Below the pieces are notes generated by a model. That model ran no database searches. It saw nothing but the letters and a program-made list of their open reading frames with translations, and was not told the origin of the DNA. A program made the position numbers and the translations under genes. DNA of 64,000 bases, taken from Hyalella azteca (lineage: Eukaryota; Arthropoda; Malacostraca; Amphipoda; Hyalellidae). Positions 12,601 through 28,000 of this stretch are shown piece after piece. Position 1 is the first letter of the stretch; every line of letters begins with the position of its first letter. Location of the stretch: contig NW_025944066.1 in NCBI RefSeq assembly GCF_000764305.2, positions 124,001-188,000 on the forward strand. The letters run 5' to 3'.

Positions 12601-15600
12601 TTTCTAAACACTCACGATGCATTGACTTAGACTTGCGCTAAAATACAGGTAAAACTAATTTTAAATGTATTGAGCAATAACTTGTTCACATTAATTATAT
12701 CATAATAACGGGTATAAGTATATTCTAATCTACTTAATGGCTATTTGATTGTTCAAGTCCAGATTCACCATGAATCAGAGCTCGAGGCGAGTAAGGTTTT
12801 GGGAGGCTGCAAGGCTGTGACCGCAATGGGGCGCTCACGCTGTCGCACAGCAGAGAACAGGAAGAGAGGCTGAGTGACAAATGCAGGAAGAATTTCGTGT
12901 CGAGAATTTAGACGAATATATAATTCATCTAGCATTTAACCCATTTATTCAAGTGTTCTGTACCGAGATGTTCCATACTGTAATTTTATCACCATAAAAT
13001 AATTTTAGATTTTGCCCGAAAAAGCAGTCGATGGCAAATAATTATTTTTCTGACAAGTTATCTTAGAATTAAGACAAATCTGTCGATTTGTTAGAAAAAC
13101 GCGGTTACCAAAGAAATGCTTGCAAAAATATACGTCATTATTGCATTTTCTTTTGATATTTAGGTATTATATTGCGTATTCCTTGAAGTAAAACGAGCTC
13201 TCGCATATCAGTACTCGATGCGGGAAGGACCGAATTAAACATTTACAGCCTGCGATTACTCTTGACACAAGAAATGTCGAGTCGATGGTCGAGTGACTTT
13301 TATGGGTTAGAAAATGCGAGGGAAGGACAAACTCAGGAAAGTTCAGTCTCACGCTTTAATGCTGAACTCAAGTCTTTTGCGTGGGGAAAAGTTACCATAC
13401 GAGGGCACAAAATGCGGTATGCATGAGATGGACGGCCAAGGAGAGTTGAGGCGATAGTCAATTGTAAGAGTACGAGGCACTGTATCGTGAGAATATGCCC
13501 AGTACAGCTCACTGCAAGCAAACTTTATGCAATACACGATAACATAACGCGTCAGATAAAAATTACTACACATTATACTATGGCGAATTCGAGCAGAGAA
13601 GACTGACGGTATCACGTATGATGATGAAGATGAACAAATTAGGTTCATTTTCGCATCATACAGTCATCAAGACAAAAGATGCATCTGTAATGAAAAAGAT
13701 CATTGATTTGCATCAAATCTCATTGAATAATATGGAGAGATGCTTGAACACAAAACTCATCTTGAACATGGTAATTAATGCGTGAGAAAAATAAAGGATT
13801 TTGGTATAACGGAAATATCGGATTTTAAAATTGTCATTATATTATAACCGCAATTTAAGAATAGTTTCGACGTAGTAAGGACATGAGAAAGATCAGGTTT
13901 CATCAGCAAAGAGCTAAATAAGCACAAATGCAGAACTGTGCGTACCGAAAGCTATTATCGTATTATACGGTGCAGAAACATCCACAATTGTGGGGGTCTT
14001 TTGAGCGGCGTGGAAATCTCGCTGGTGGTCAGGAACTGAGAGCAGCTTTAGTGTACGTCAAACCAAACGTAAAATAGCTACCCGGAAAAGGTACACGCTA
14101 GGCTTGGAACCGGGCAGAGGATAGCTTATGGACAGCAGGCGGTCCCATGTGAAGCTCATCTATAATTATGATTGAAAGCCACAAATGCAAGGCAAGTTTG
14201 AATAGAACTTGAAAATTAGACTAGGCAAAATCTTTTGCCGGAAAAAATAATTTGGTTACGCAAATATTGTCTCATAAATGCTGACGAGATATAAAAGATT
14301 ATTGAATTGAAACTTTTCCCTTAACTGAACAGCTTCAAAAAGACAGGAAAAATAAAGAGTAACCCTGAAGACGATCTAATTTAAAGCACTCGTAGGAAAA
14401 TATTAACGCCACACACAAAAAGCACACGAAAGTCGCAAGTATTCGCTTCTTCTTCAGTGCATACATACTAGTAACATGAAATTTTTGTATTAAAACCCAA
14501 CATCAATTCCGGCTTTCTCGTACCAGAAGCTGGAGCCAAGACTGCTTCACAGAGACTGGAATGCTATTTAGGAGCATCGAGAACACGTTAATAGAGTCAT
14601 GGAAATGACAGAGCTGGAGCAGCAGCAGCAGGGGTATAGGATCACACGCCTATTGTAAGGATGAGCTCAAATTAAGGGGCTGCCAAAAGGACGTCTACAG
14701 TTGAAGATACAATGGGAAATCTCGAGACCGATCCTCTCAAGTGAGACCAAACAAACTCGACGACAAAAGCTACTAAATAAGGAGAAGATACACACAGACA
14801 TGCTCATTATTAGAAAGTACGCATTCTAAAGAATTTTTGTTTGCTTTAGTAGACGAGCATGATATTGCAAACAATGTTGACAAAACGCTAACATTGGAAA
14901 CTTTTAAAAATTGTTGTGATAAAATCACATTCAGGAAAATTAACTGATGGTTTGGACTGGGAAACTCGAACCAGATCTAAAAAATTTTCATAAAATTAAG
15001 ACGGCACAAGAATAAAAGCGAATCATTAATCCTACGAGAAAATTAACAATTTTAAAGTATTTGATGCTTGCCGAAGATAATGGATGTTTTTCTACTGAAC
15101 AAACACTGATTAAGTAAGTCATCGGTGAGCTGCAAACGAATACCACGACAACGCTTTCTATATGGACTTTAAAAAGTGGCCAAAACTGTATTCCGATTTC
15201 TGAATAGAAGAATTATAATATAATTATGAAGAGATCAAAGAACGTGGATTTCTTGAATAAATTAAAAATGAATGTGAAGCCCAACAACACAAAATTAATA
15301 TTATGAAAAAATTAAAAATTAATAATACGAAGAGGAAAATACGAAATTTTTTAAACCAGAATAACTTGATGATAAATAAGATAGGATTAACAATTACATC
15401 ATTATTTGGAAAAGGAAAGCTCCGAATAAGATAAGTGACAACACTCAATGCAATACGAATAAAAGTCAAGATAAAATTATTTACATTATTCTTTGAGGAG
15501 CCATCAAAGAAAATCGAGTTGAGCGCAGAGGTCGTCATAGCTCAAGCATCAGGCATGGAACGATGAGCGGTGCTCGACCACCCAAGCGATGCTAGTCACG

Positions 15601-18600
15601 ACCCAATTACTCGGCTAGTCTTTACGCCTTTACGGCCCACAATAAAGACTCGACTAGGTCGCCTAAAAGAGCAAAAATAGGAAGATGTGCACATTGCCAT
15701 GTGCACATCAGGCGCGCTTTACGAGTCGTCATATGGAACCTAAACCGGCATCCTTGGGAGCATGCCTTGAAAGCGAGACAAATGTCGGATGATTTTTAGA
15801 ACTGTTTTTTATAATGACAATAGTAATATTTTTAATGAGAGTAATGATCTGTGAAGTTGAAAGTTTGTTTGAGAATCTGAAATCTGAAAAGGAAAACTTC
15901 ATCTCATTCTAGCACTTCTAATTAAATCGATGCATTGAAATATCGTTAAGCTAATAGTCTCATTTCAGTTAATGTTTGTGTCAATTTACAGCCCAGCGCA
16001 CACGCAGTCGCGAGGACTCGACGATCGCGTGCTGTGGTCACGTTACGCAACAGGACGGAAGGAAAACTTTTATAATGGGAAGCAGCAAAGTGCAAGCAGC
16101 ACGAAATGAGCGAATTTTCAGATAACCTGGAAAAATATTACTTAGTATTAATGATAGAATATGAGAATATTGTTCAGTAGTTAGGGTGCGAATGTAAAGC
16201 GTCCGAAAATTAGAACTAAATGTAAAGCGTGCGAAAATGAGGACTGATTCAAAATGGCCATTCAGAAAGACGACGTCAATTTTTAATAAGGTAACAAATC
16301 GAGAAACAATATAAATCGTAATATGTTGAATCGTATATATGTTGAAAACATTAGAAACAAGAATGAAGAACACAAAAAGAATTCGAATTCATGTACTCAA
16401 ATTGATTTGAAAAAAAAAACGCAGCCCTGATGTAAGCTTAAAGCAAACAAACCTGCACCTCAGACATAATAAAAATTGTAACGAGTGTCAGTGAGCTCGC
16501 AGGTAAGTCCTGCTTTTTCAAACATATACCCCCAAAAAAAGATCAACATATGAAGCCAGAGAGAACATGCATAATGCCATACGTAGCTGCGAGCAGAGTC
16601 TCTACGTAGCATGGGAAGCGGTCGTACGAATAGTGTCCGATAGGAAGTCGATACGCAGCGATGGTTTTTCTGCAGGCAATTATGAGCGGTAACAAGGGAC
16701 AGATAGAGCAATTATCAGATCGCTTCCATATGGGATTGATGGCGTTCAAAATTCTCTTCAAAGAAATGGATACCCGACACGAGAAGCAACAGCTTCCTGC
16801 TCAGTGAACAGAAAACAGTGGACTACATACACATTGCCCACTGGTGATGCCAAAAAATTCTCATAACGCTCGAGGGAAAATTTATTTTAACAAAAATTTC
16901 AGATGGAAATAAAAATGAATAAAAGAGAAATCAGGCCAGCCTAAAAGGACATCTCTTCACAGATCTTTACCAAAGCCACATTCTCACGATTATTGAATTC
17001 GATCTGTTCACCCCAATGACATCAAAGTTCAATAATAGGAAAATAAATCAGAACAGAAGTCCATAAAGAACATAACAAATCCAACTAGGTATTAACATAA
17101 AAAGAGAGCAGCATGTGCAAGAATTGTTCTCGTTCGTTATTATTAAAGATAGAAATTTACAGCCATTTTCTCTTGTGTCATGTAGCTTTGTTCTACAGTA
17201 TTTGTAGAACAAAGTTAAAAGGTTCAGAAGGGAAAGCTATAGCGGCGTCGTCAACGAAGTAAGCGCGCGATAGCGGATCGGCTGAGCGGAAGAGGGTCGT
17301 TGCTGTGTGTTCGGTATTGACGCGGGTGCTTATTAATTTGCCATCGCCCTGTTGAGAGACAAGCCATCAATCGGCAATGGCACGGCTTACCTGACTGGAC
17401 TTGTCATTAGAGCTGTCCAATGAGCTCGAGGAACACCGTGCAATTACGAACAGCACAGCATTCTTATTTCGCTCACGAAGTCGTCAACACGACTACAATT
17501 ACATTCTTCCAAGAAACAAACACATACAACAATACGGTTATTTAAACTTCATAGAAACAAGAAGTGGAAACGATTCAAATTACTACTGAAGGAATTCATA
17601 TTTTCCTATTCATGCCTATAATTATTTTGAAGATTTTTATTTGTTTACACCAAATTTGTTTGTGCTAATTCAACAATCGAGGAACTGAAGTGTCATGGTC
17701 ATTGAAACGTACTACGAACTTAACAATGACAAATCGAGGTGCAAAGGGCATGGCGTAATTATTGGCACCCATAAAGCAGCAAAAAGGTTACTGCTCGTAG
17801 ATACGGTCGGCCCACTCATTTCAAGTGTCATACGAGCCAACAATCGGACGGATTGATCTGCAATGAGGAGCACTTCAATGATTTTTGTATGAAGGATGAG
17901 GCTGAACATATGAATTACGAGGCCGTTTTCCTGGATGGGTTTACAGTGGCGACAACATAAGTTGGACGCTATCATTTTCATCACGAATTTGTCATGAAGG
18001 TAAAGATACCAGAGTAGAACAAAAATTTCGACAAATACTTTTGATGTGCATGAAAAATTTATCATTTAGTAATGAAATTAATTATATCCTTTTGGAAGTA
18101 AAGTTTTGAAAACTAGTTCAAAAATTGGTGAATACAGTTCATCAATCAATTTGCATCATTTCAATTAGTGAATTATTAAAAAATCTTCGAAATTAAGCAC
18201 ACGAAATTTAATCCCAACTTAAATCCATCACAAATGTATCGTTGAAAATCAACCTCGAATAAACATAATTTTGCATCATTATTGCGGTTTCAGTATTCAT
18301 ACATAAATCTTAATATATAATATATAATATATTTCATTTTAGCAAACAGGAATGAATTAATTTCAATTTTGGTTTGATTACAACCGAGACAGCTATCAAA
18401 TATTTACCTATCATCACATGGCATTTGCAATGAACTCGAACAAACTGTCGAAGTGAATAAACAGAATTGGCCTTTTTCAATTTTGTAGTAATGGAGACGT
18501 ACCTCCAGCACGGGTTAAACATGCCTAAATTAGAACAGACCCAAAATAGAAAATAATGATTTGCTGACAAAATTATTTTCCCTGCAATGAAAACAAGGTT

Positions 18601-18959
18601 CAGAAAAAATGAACGCGGATTCCGGCACTATAAGGTTTTAATTCGAACAGACAATTCATTGTGGCATGTAGGGTTGTTCGAGAACTGATTTCTCTCTGTG
18701 TAGCTGAGATTGAGACGCACGCATGAACTGCGGCCTCAATCGGACTGCGGACATAGAGTGGCGTCATTGTAGGGCACTTGTGCCTTGATGCACTACAAAG
18801 GACCACAGGACCAAGCACACGAGTATTATTAATGACCAAGATAATGCACCGCCCACTGGGATAATTACTCAAAACAACAGGCCTCACGTATACGTCTGAA
18901 CGCGTCATTGTGAAGGACCACGAGCTTTACAGCGCGCGCGACCCAAGGGAACTGTACCA
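9618..18959. other. Long Nbea intron, segment 2: no gene recognised
   Basis: More than 9 kb of A+T-rich intron with scattered G+C-richer islands (for example 10,360-10,630, 14,560-14,720 and 17,220-17,400). No open frame resembles a known protein. A short direct repeat around AATGTAAAGCGTCCGAAAAT lies at 16,190-16,235, and a TA-rich simple repeat at about 18,311-18,332. The islands are candidates for regulatory elements only because of their position between mab-21 and Nbea. Confidence 0.55.
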
Positions 18960-19330
18960 TATGTGATGGGCTGTGTGCACACGACTGCCGTGGCCCATGC
19001 ATACACAACACCGGTGTGGCTCGTACATACACAACTTCCACGCCCTAACATACGAGACCGCCGCAGTTTTTAGATTAACGCAACTGCCGAACTTCGCATA
19101 AACCCGAATGTCGTGGCCTTCATGCATGAGCACGACCGCTGCAGCTTATATAAGCACAGGTGTCGTGTCCTACACGTAGACGACAGCCGTGGCCCGAACA
19201 TATCCGACTATTGTTGCTGTTGTACGCACAAACGCCGCGGCCTCTACATACACACCAGCTGCGACATTACATATATACACACGACTGCTGCGCCCTTACA
19301 TACAAGACTGTCGCGATACATATTTATATA
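18960..19330. repeat. Degenerate minisatellite with a G+C-rich ~30-40-bp unit
   Basis: Roughly ten diverged units share a core resembling ACATACACGACTGCCGCGGC. Copies recur at irregular spacing across the interval. Overlapping open frames here are by-products of the repeat. It stands out from the A+T-rich surroundings by composition. Confidence 0.6.
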
Positions 19331-22024
19331 TTCAAACAGAAATACTATTGCCAGAGATACAAGCGTGCCCATGTGCATGCCTCCTCAAGTTCATTTTATC
19401 GTTCATGAACGAGCGACAATTATAAAGCTTCGTCCCCTAGCGCAATGGTGAACAGTAATGAACTCCAGCCGCTCAAAATGCTCCTTTGAACTTGAAATGC
19501 GCATTTTGTAGAAAACGAAGAAATCATCTTCTTGTGGGTGCATCAGAAAAAAATATGATGCGCGGTATAGTATCTATTTAGCACTAAAAATGTCGAGTCG
19601 ATATTAGCTTACACCATGTAAACATTTTTTTGAAGTATCAATCAAGATATTTGAATTCATTGAGTTATAACTATTTTTAGAAAACTTGATGAAAAATTAA
19701 TACTTCAATACACAACAATCAGCATAATAAAAAGCTCCAAGGAACGTGAGACCAGAGCGTGCGAGCGTCTTTGTCATGGCCGTCGATGAAATTTCGTTAA
19801 CACATAAGATTCTCTCCCAAAATATAGAGACGATGTGCAAGGGCGTTGTTAAATTTTCCCACAATACAACAAAAGGAAAAGCTTCTGCTCTGAGAGATTG
19901 CTGGTAAAATTTCCTCGAAGCCAGAAAAATGTCGTGCTTCATTGTTGTATTGAACTCACACCTTTGCTTCACAGGTGAGGCTGCAGCACTCAACATTTCA
20001 GTTTTTCCTCAGACGTGTACATTTTTCAAGAAACTCAGATTACTCAGTGAACTGCATCGAAAAATCTCTTATAATGTTCAACACAAGACGAGAAACAAAA
20101 ATAAAGTACACATTTGAAGGTTGTGTCTAATGATAGACTCGTGATCGCGCAGGGCCTCAGTACATCAAAACAAGACGCTTTAAGGTAGGGTGAAAACATG
20201 GAATTAGGCTAAGCGAACCGCATTTGCTCCTCGTGTCCAGAAAGCAGCAGCATCCGATCCCTATATGGGCACCCATAAAGATATCAGAATGAAGCAGCAA
20301 ATTCTCACAGCACAGGAATATTTACCCGAACCGATGAGATACTCCTTGACACAAGCCGAATAATTTACGCATTGCTAAGTACAGGGCTTGTCATGGGTGT
20401 GATCAGGCTCAATCAGAGCGCAGAGCGTAGTTAGCGGGAGCTGATAGGCACTTTAGCAAGCTTGTCCATTGGTCTAACGTGCCAGCAAGGCAGATGATAT
20501 ATAGTTTTAGACGTTGTAAACGATGGGTGGCCTCAACACGGGCATGCCGGCATCATATGAGTCTCAACAGACCCTTCTTAGATAGGCCTGTCACACTGAA
20601 CGTTGATATGGTCAATGTGATCAAACTCTTCATGTACCGGACATATTGAAAGAGCATTTCGAACAAATCAAACAAAATTTTAGATCAATTCAAAGAAAAT
20701 TTTAGACTGGGTCACCAACAATTGAGATCCTGCATAAGTAAACAATTTTTGACCTTCGATTGAACAAGCATTCATGAGCCCTAATCAAGCCAACCACTAC
20801 AGACTATCTAGCAAGGCCGTCAAAGTACGATATTGACGGCTAAACCACAATAGACTGTGCTCGTCATTCAAATTCTTACGCTGCCAACCACATGAAATCG
20901 AGCTCATAATTGATCAGACCATACATAACATACTTTTAAAGATATACTGACCGTATACGGTCTGGTCTGTTTAATGGAAATCATTCCCTCACAGACATTA
21001 TCAACGACTAACGGAAAGTTAATTGAGATACCGCATTTTCGATTCAAGAACATACTTCAAATGAAATACCACGTGATTTCGAATAAAACAAAAGTTTAAT
21101 TTGATATCACTACTATTTATTTGCGTTGTTCATACCAGCAGATTTTCGTAATCAAGGTCTTTTTTTTAAATCTACGATGAACACATATTAAAATTACCGT
21201 TTTCAATTCTATTGCGTAACTTACGAAAGTAGTAGTACCAAGTTACGTGCCATGGGAAATTACAAAAATTGGGCGAGGACCGCTAGGAAAATTATTTATC
21301 AGTCTGACTAACTTAAGGTGGGTATTCTTTTGTATTGTTTTTAAATGTCTGGGATGGACCGAGCTACTGGGAAGTCGGCGGCTGAAGAGCAGCGAAGCGT
21401 CGATGTGATGCGACGCGACACATGAATGCCTCCACAAATTCCAGCATTCGGCAAGCGCTAGTTTTTCTCACACTGCCTCACCAATTAAGAAACGCCAGGC
21501 AGTTGCCTCTTTACCACGGTTCCTAAGCTAGTATTTTCATTCTCAGTCATAGCAAAATTATAACTATTCGAAACAGCTGATTAAAAAAATTAACTTAAGG
21601 AAAAGGTAGAATTCAGGGAAAAGAAAAAATTGGCCTTTCTTCTCTGTTCAACAATTAATTAGAGCCCGAAACATAAAAAAGGTTGAAAATTGAGAAGTAC
21701 AATACAGAAGGAAAGGAATTCAAATAATATTTCATATCAAAGTTTAGGAGACATTCATAATGCATGAATATAAATTGATTGGCAGCTTCACTGTTCAGCC
21801 TAATGCGCGATTCACAGACATATGGGCGTTATATTTAACGTCGTTGAATGAACGGATAGCTTTTAGTAGCTTAGCGAGAAGACCTTAATAAGGACGCACT
21901 CGTGTGAAGCAAGTAATACGTAGAATAATGTAAATTTTACTTGAATTGAACACAATTCATAGCTAGTTAAAATAACCTTGGCCAGGCTTATGTATGGATC
22001 GCAGACATTTTTTGGTGCGTTAAT
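19331..22024. other. Long Nbea intron, segment 3: no gene recognised
   Basis: A+T-rich intron. Short open frames only, none with recognisable similarity. I see no transposon ends or RNA genes. Confidence 0.55.
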
Positions 22025-22068
22025 CGAAAATATGTTATGCATTCCGTGCATAACATAACATATTTTCG
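22025..22068. repeat. Imperfect palindrome
   Basis: The left arm CGAAAATATGTTATGCA (22025-22041) is followed, after a 5-base loop, by its reverse complement at 22047-22068. The right arm carries a 5-base duplication (ACATA). It would form a long hairpin. The function is unknown, and it may be a remnant of a small element. Confidence 0.7.
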
Positions 22069-25000
22069 CGGTGAAATACCAAGGAAATAAGAGAAAAATT
22101 CCAACGTCAAATTGAATCATGTGATGCATTAGGACAGATTTGAGAGATAAGTTTAGAGAGGCAAGGGAGTGAGAGGACGAGACGGAGACACGATAACTTG
22201 ATTACGTAAGGGGAAGAGCAGCGCACGGGACAGACGCCGCGACATAAGTGATACATATGAGACGACACAGACTGCGCGGGTACAGTCGAATCGATAAGTG
22301 CATACACACACACATACGCAACTAGATTTTTCGCTGAATTCACGTGTGCAATTGTGCACGTTTTTATAGGTGACTGTGTAAGTTTGTCACGCATATATTG
22401 ATAAAAGTATAGTCGCTCCGTCAAGTTTGCTTGAGCGTCACTCAGGACTCTATGCTATAATAAGATTTGATTTTAGACATGGAAATATATCAATAAGAAG
22501 GAGTCCGATACATTCTCTGAGGCTACACGCTACTTACTCTGATGGGGCGTCGTTTTATGAACCATACACGGTCGTGAAGCAGTAAAAGGAAAACCCTAAT
22601 TCAAGCGCTATTTTATACCAAGGCTTATCCATATCCAATCAACAAAATCAAAAGCCAGGCGGCTCCCAGAAGAGCATCGCGGAGGCTATCGCATGCAAGC
22701 GTTCCTGTGATTAAACCATCTGCTATAAACCAGTCGGTGCTCGCTAATATTTTAAAGCGCACCATTATTGATGGCATGAAGCTCGAGTGATGACGATAAC
22801 AAGGGTCTTAAGTCATCACTAATGAGGCTCATTAACATCTTAACGATTATTCAACGCACCATGCAAATCACTGAATCCACAACGTACAATTTGCGACATA
22901 AATAGAATTCTTACACGACTACGCACAGGCTCTGCTATTTACTCCAGCATGTAGCAGCTTTGATCCAATAGCAGGTTAAAAAACTAATGAAATTTCACAT
23001 TGAAACTACAAATTCATAATAAGCAAAAATATTTGAAAAACCTTGAAATTCGCTAAAAATATTTTAACTAACTCAATACATACATCGAATTTTGATTCGG
23101 TGTGCGACGAGGATATGTATGTACATTAGTCGAGGATATGTATATTATTAATAATACTGCAGTGTCCAAACAATACTGCAGTATATTCCATCATTTTACG
23201 CATACACAGAAAAACGTGAGTATGAATCTAAGAGGAGACATAAGTCGTCAAATTTAGTCTGCATTACACTTGTTTAGCGAGGAGTGAAGATTTTACGTTG
23301 GCACGAAAGCAAAGTCGCAAGCATGCAGGTCCGTAGATCTGATGGGAGAGCGAGCTAAATGAGACAGGTAATAGCATGGCTACTAATTAAAACCTGCAAC
23401 ACCAAACCTCCCTAACCCCAGAACCCTTCACTACGACTAAGAGAGGCGGCCACGGTTCACAGACACCCATGCAAATATTTGACTTACTTTTCGGGCTGGT
23501 GTTCATCGACGAACAAAATAAGCAGAGCTTAGGCTCGGTTCATTCATTTCAATACTCGTATGGCAGGAGACGTTGACGCTATAAATTTAAAAGAGCAGCA
23601 ACTAATATATTACAAGATGACACAGTAAAATTCCGAGAACATATCATAACATGATTGTTTGACCATCAATGGTAAAACGTGAATGGTGAGCAATGGAATA
23701 CAATAAATCGACTGCACTTGGGATGAAAATAATCTAGACTGCATAATATCCTTTAGACGGAAGAAAAACGCAAATTATCTAAACACTCAAAACCAGAGTG
23801 TTTTTACAGATGACACCTTATAAAAAGTAAACACTGCATGAAAAGAAACAAGCAGGCGAGTGCGAGACATTGCCAGTGAAGCAGAAAATTGTGCAAGGAG
23901 TTTGCGAAGCTAAAAGAACGCGATCGCGGGAAGCGTTCTCCGAGGGAACGTCAGCCGGGGCCGCAGTTACCATCAACAACCCGCGTAATGTGAGGGAAAA
24001 AACGGGGAAAACTTGCCCTTTCCTCTCCGTCTTGTTCCCTCCTCTAAAGGGGACGGCAAGGAGCTAAAGCTTCTCATCGCGAGTGAAATAGCACAGCGGG
24101 AAATATCACATAGAGCGACTTAAGAACACGCACACTTAAAAAACACTTCTGAAATATCCTAGAGGGACGAGCATTATTTGAGGAGTGCTCAAAAAACGTT
24201 CTCCTCCTGCTTGTAGGGAACTAGTAAAAGTAAGAATATTTCATTGTTTGTCATTGAAGGCCAACACATGATGAAATCATAATATCAATACAAATTAAAA
24301 AAAAGCCTTCAGAATTGCAAGGGAATAGTTTAGTTCAAAATAAAAATTTAAGAGTTAACAAATCTAACCGGTGGCTAGAAAAATATATTCAAGTAGTAAA
24401 TGTATATTCGTCTCAAAACTTTTCGTTTATGATCGAAGGCCAATTTACAGGAATTGTTCCGGCATTTAGATTTTTAACATTAAACTCTGCAAAAAGCCTG
24501 GAAAATAATGATGTTAAACTAAATATAATTTCTTATGAAAAGCACCCAGGATTTTACTAATGAAACGACCGCAATAACAATAACTTCGTCATAACAATGA
24601 CGAAGACGTAGAATATCCCACGTAAGTACGAGAACAGTAAGTACACTAAGAAGTCGATGGGTCACGAAAATGAACGTCACCTGAGGCCTTGCGTGTCACA
24701 GGGATACGTGTCGCTATAGCAACGAATTTATGTTAGCGAGAAGTGCTGGGTATTCGTAACGTCAACAACGTAAAAAGTATCAGCCTGCGGGTCAACATAG
24801 AGCAAGTATCGTTAGCTCGCGTGATGAGTGCCAAGCCATCGCGGCGACGACGTTCAGCCGTATACACTCAGAGGGCGTGCCAAGGGAAACTGTGTGTACT
24901 TAATTAAAATCAATATATTGTATGTTTGTAAATATGTGAACCAAAACCTATGAAAATCAGAGAAGGCTTTCAGTCAGTCAAAGAACTGGTACTTTGCATT

Positions 25001-28000
25001 AAATTTCCAGTATTCAAATGATATTTTTCACGTGCGCAATTATAGCTGGTAAAACCGCAACTAAAAATTATAAGGGCGTTGTCTTGAGCGCGCAAAACTT
25101 AATTCATCAAGAATGGTATCTGTGTGCAACAAAATCCTGGTCAGGGCATAGATGTTTCTAAATAAGAAAAGGTCACGTGGATATCTATACATGCGTTTCT
25201 CAGAATACTCGAACTATAAACAACTACCTACAAGAGAAGAATCAAAAGGCCACAAAGAGCTAGTAATTCTTTTGCAAATGAGGGTGCCGGAGAATGCGAG
25301 CCTGCCAGCAATATTAGATATGCTTTAGATGAATTTAATTATGTGAATAATGAACAATGACGGCATTATCACTGAACAAACCTTTTCTGAATTTCGGGAA
25401 TAACAACATCACAACGCATCGGTTAGTCCCAGGAAATTGTTCACAATTTTTTACGAGAAGACAATAAAGATATAAAGTGGGCACGAAAGCGTGAGAAGTC
25501 TAGTCGAGCATCATGCACTACAAGAGACACAATGATAAGCGCCTCATCAGGGAAATGAAGGGTCATCGAAATGATCATTATTGTGAAGCCAAGAGCACGG
25601 TTGTTATTAGGCTAATTTTTTAGGAGGCTCACGGTGTATAATAAGTGCAGAGGCGGCCACTTATCCGGCCTTTAATGACTACACACGCGACCCCGAGCCC
25701 AGGCCCGTACCTCGCCGCGCTCTAAATAGGAAATAACTGCGTGCTGATCACGCGTCTTCATGGCGGTGAGATCAACGTCAACGATTCTCTGCACGAGAAG
25801 CGAGTAAAAAAGCAGAAAATTGGTGTTCTTATTTTTATGCAACAAAGAAATAGTTATCTTCACCTATGTTTGAAAATTATTTCTATGTTCGAGTGAAAGA
25901 AAAACCATTTATTTGTGAAATATTCAAGGCTTCATAAAGAATCAATAAAGAACACCATGCGAAAAAATAACCATGAAACACGTGGTCATGTAAGAAGAGA
26001 AAAATAAACTCATTGCATTGGGTGAGAAAAATTTAAAAAATTTCGGCTGGAATGATTTACAAACGAATAAATTGGCCATCTTATGTTTAAAAACCGACAA
26101 AGAATTCTGACACAAGGAGGGTAGAGAGGCACGAAAAATTTCGTCACAAAGCGTCTATCAGATACTTTCAGCAGCGTTCACATCGACTCAATGGTTTCTT
26201 GAGGCACAAAAGATAAATTGTAAGGGTAAAATAGAGTTAAAAGAGCCGTCTGAAGGGGGCTATCGGGTTCCATCTCATGGAGGCCGATTGCCCAGATCAC
26301 GTTACTCAAATGGATTACCAGACGAGGCATCATGCGAGCGTGGAAAGCAGCCAAATGTCGTCTGTGACCGGCGCCAAACTGCTTCGAGCGGCGACGTTTT
26401 CGAAATAAAATCGTTCGTGTGAATTGCCTTTTGTATTAAGCCTAACAATCGTTTGGATCTGTGGCCAAGACGAATAACTGCTACTAGCCTTATCTTGCCA
26501 CCACCACATTCCGCTCTGAATTCATCTATCTTTCAAGGAGCAGTTCTCCATTTGTACAGTTTTCCCTGCTGAAACTTTAAACCTTTCCTCTGAACGAAAC
26601 GGCGAAAAAATCTTACAAATACATTCAAGATCAACATGAGACGATCGTCTTCTTTCACTCGAATAACTTTATTGATCAAAGTAATTGATTTGTGGAGCGC
26701 TGGAATATTAGACAAATTAATTTATTAACTACAAACACTGCAACGTTTCGCAAAAAATATAAGAGCAAAGATGCAACCAGAATCGTACAATCACAATGAA
26801 TAATTGCCGTTAAAATTTCGCAACAATTTCCATTGTTGTGAACAAACCAGTCCTCGCAAGACTTTACGATGCAATTGGATCCTTCGTATGTCATTGGGTT
26901 TAATTGCTAGGAAGTTAATCCTACTCTAAACTTGGTTTTATCTCCGCCCGATTTGTAGAGTCTGCGTTTATGGACCTTGAAGAGGTGATAGGGCCAGGCA
27001 ACTCATCGTGTAGATATACACGAATGCTGGCCAAGAATGTGAACATAAAGTGTCTTAAATACTTACCACTTTTTTACAACTCTTTTTTACATTAGGAACT
27101 GGAAAGAGCATAACAGGAAAATTCAGCACCAAAGAGAACAATTATAATAATTCCCCGAAAGAATTTCGTATGCAGGACACAATATAAAGATTAGACGACT
27201 GTCGGAAGTTGGACCTTGAAGGCCTCATTCATAAGCAACACAATCCAAGGGCAACTGATAGAATGCTGCAGAAAAGATAGGGCGACAAAAATAGGGATGG
27301 ACAGAGTTTTTTAGGGCATGGGACTCGGTTCCCATCACCAGTTTATAAAATAGGATTGATAAGAAGAACTCTATTGAATTCGAGCAAGTTAAAAAAATAC
27401 ATACACGTAAAAATAAGATAAAAGCTGGTTGAAAATGCAAATATATTTACTAATCCGAAACACAGACGCAAAAACACCGATACAAATGAATATCTAGACA
27501 TGAATAAAGAATTCAGAACAGAATATTTTAGCAAATCCGGTCTGAAATAGAAGGCAGAATATTTTAGCTGAGATACGAGGTGAAGAGCAGAATATTCAGG
27601 GCTGGATAAGGACAGATAAGGCGACAGAGAGCACCAGTGACAGCAGTGAAGGATCATGGAAGGAACAGGTCTGCGGAGGACGAGATCTTCTGATAAGGCC
27701 ACGAGACAAAGCCAGGGCAGAGAGACGAGGTATACAAGGCATGGAGGGGCGGGAGCTTCGGTCAGGGACAAGGCGAACAAGAAGCTATGATGCTCGGCTA
27801 ACATTAGTACGAGACGGCAAGAAAATTAAGCAAACTAAAGTTAGGAGGAGATTTAACACCTTAACTGTTCAGTACTTATAATTCGTGGATAATACTATAT
27901 AATTTATAATTAAAAGCCAAAGCCAGAACATACATATACGTTGATTAAAATGAATGATTCGGCGAGCTCGCAAAGATATAGGAGAGAGTGGAATGAATAA

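Noticed and set aside
19113..19451. Overlapping + frames rich in His/Arg/Thr
   Set aside because: They overlap a degenerate minisatellite in all frames, so the openness reflects repeat composition.
27343..27804. 153-residue - strand frame rich in Leu/Ser/Phe
   Set aside because: The reverse strand is purine-rich local repeat (AGAATATTTTAGC-type units). No domain was recognised, and it fits neither the Nbea phase nor its homology.
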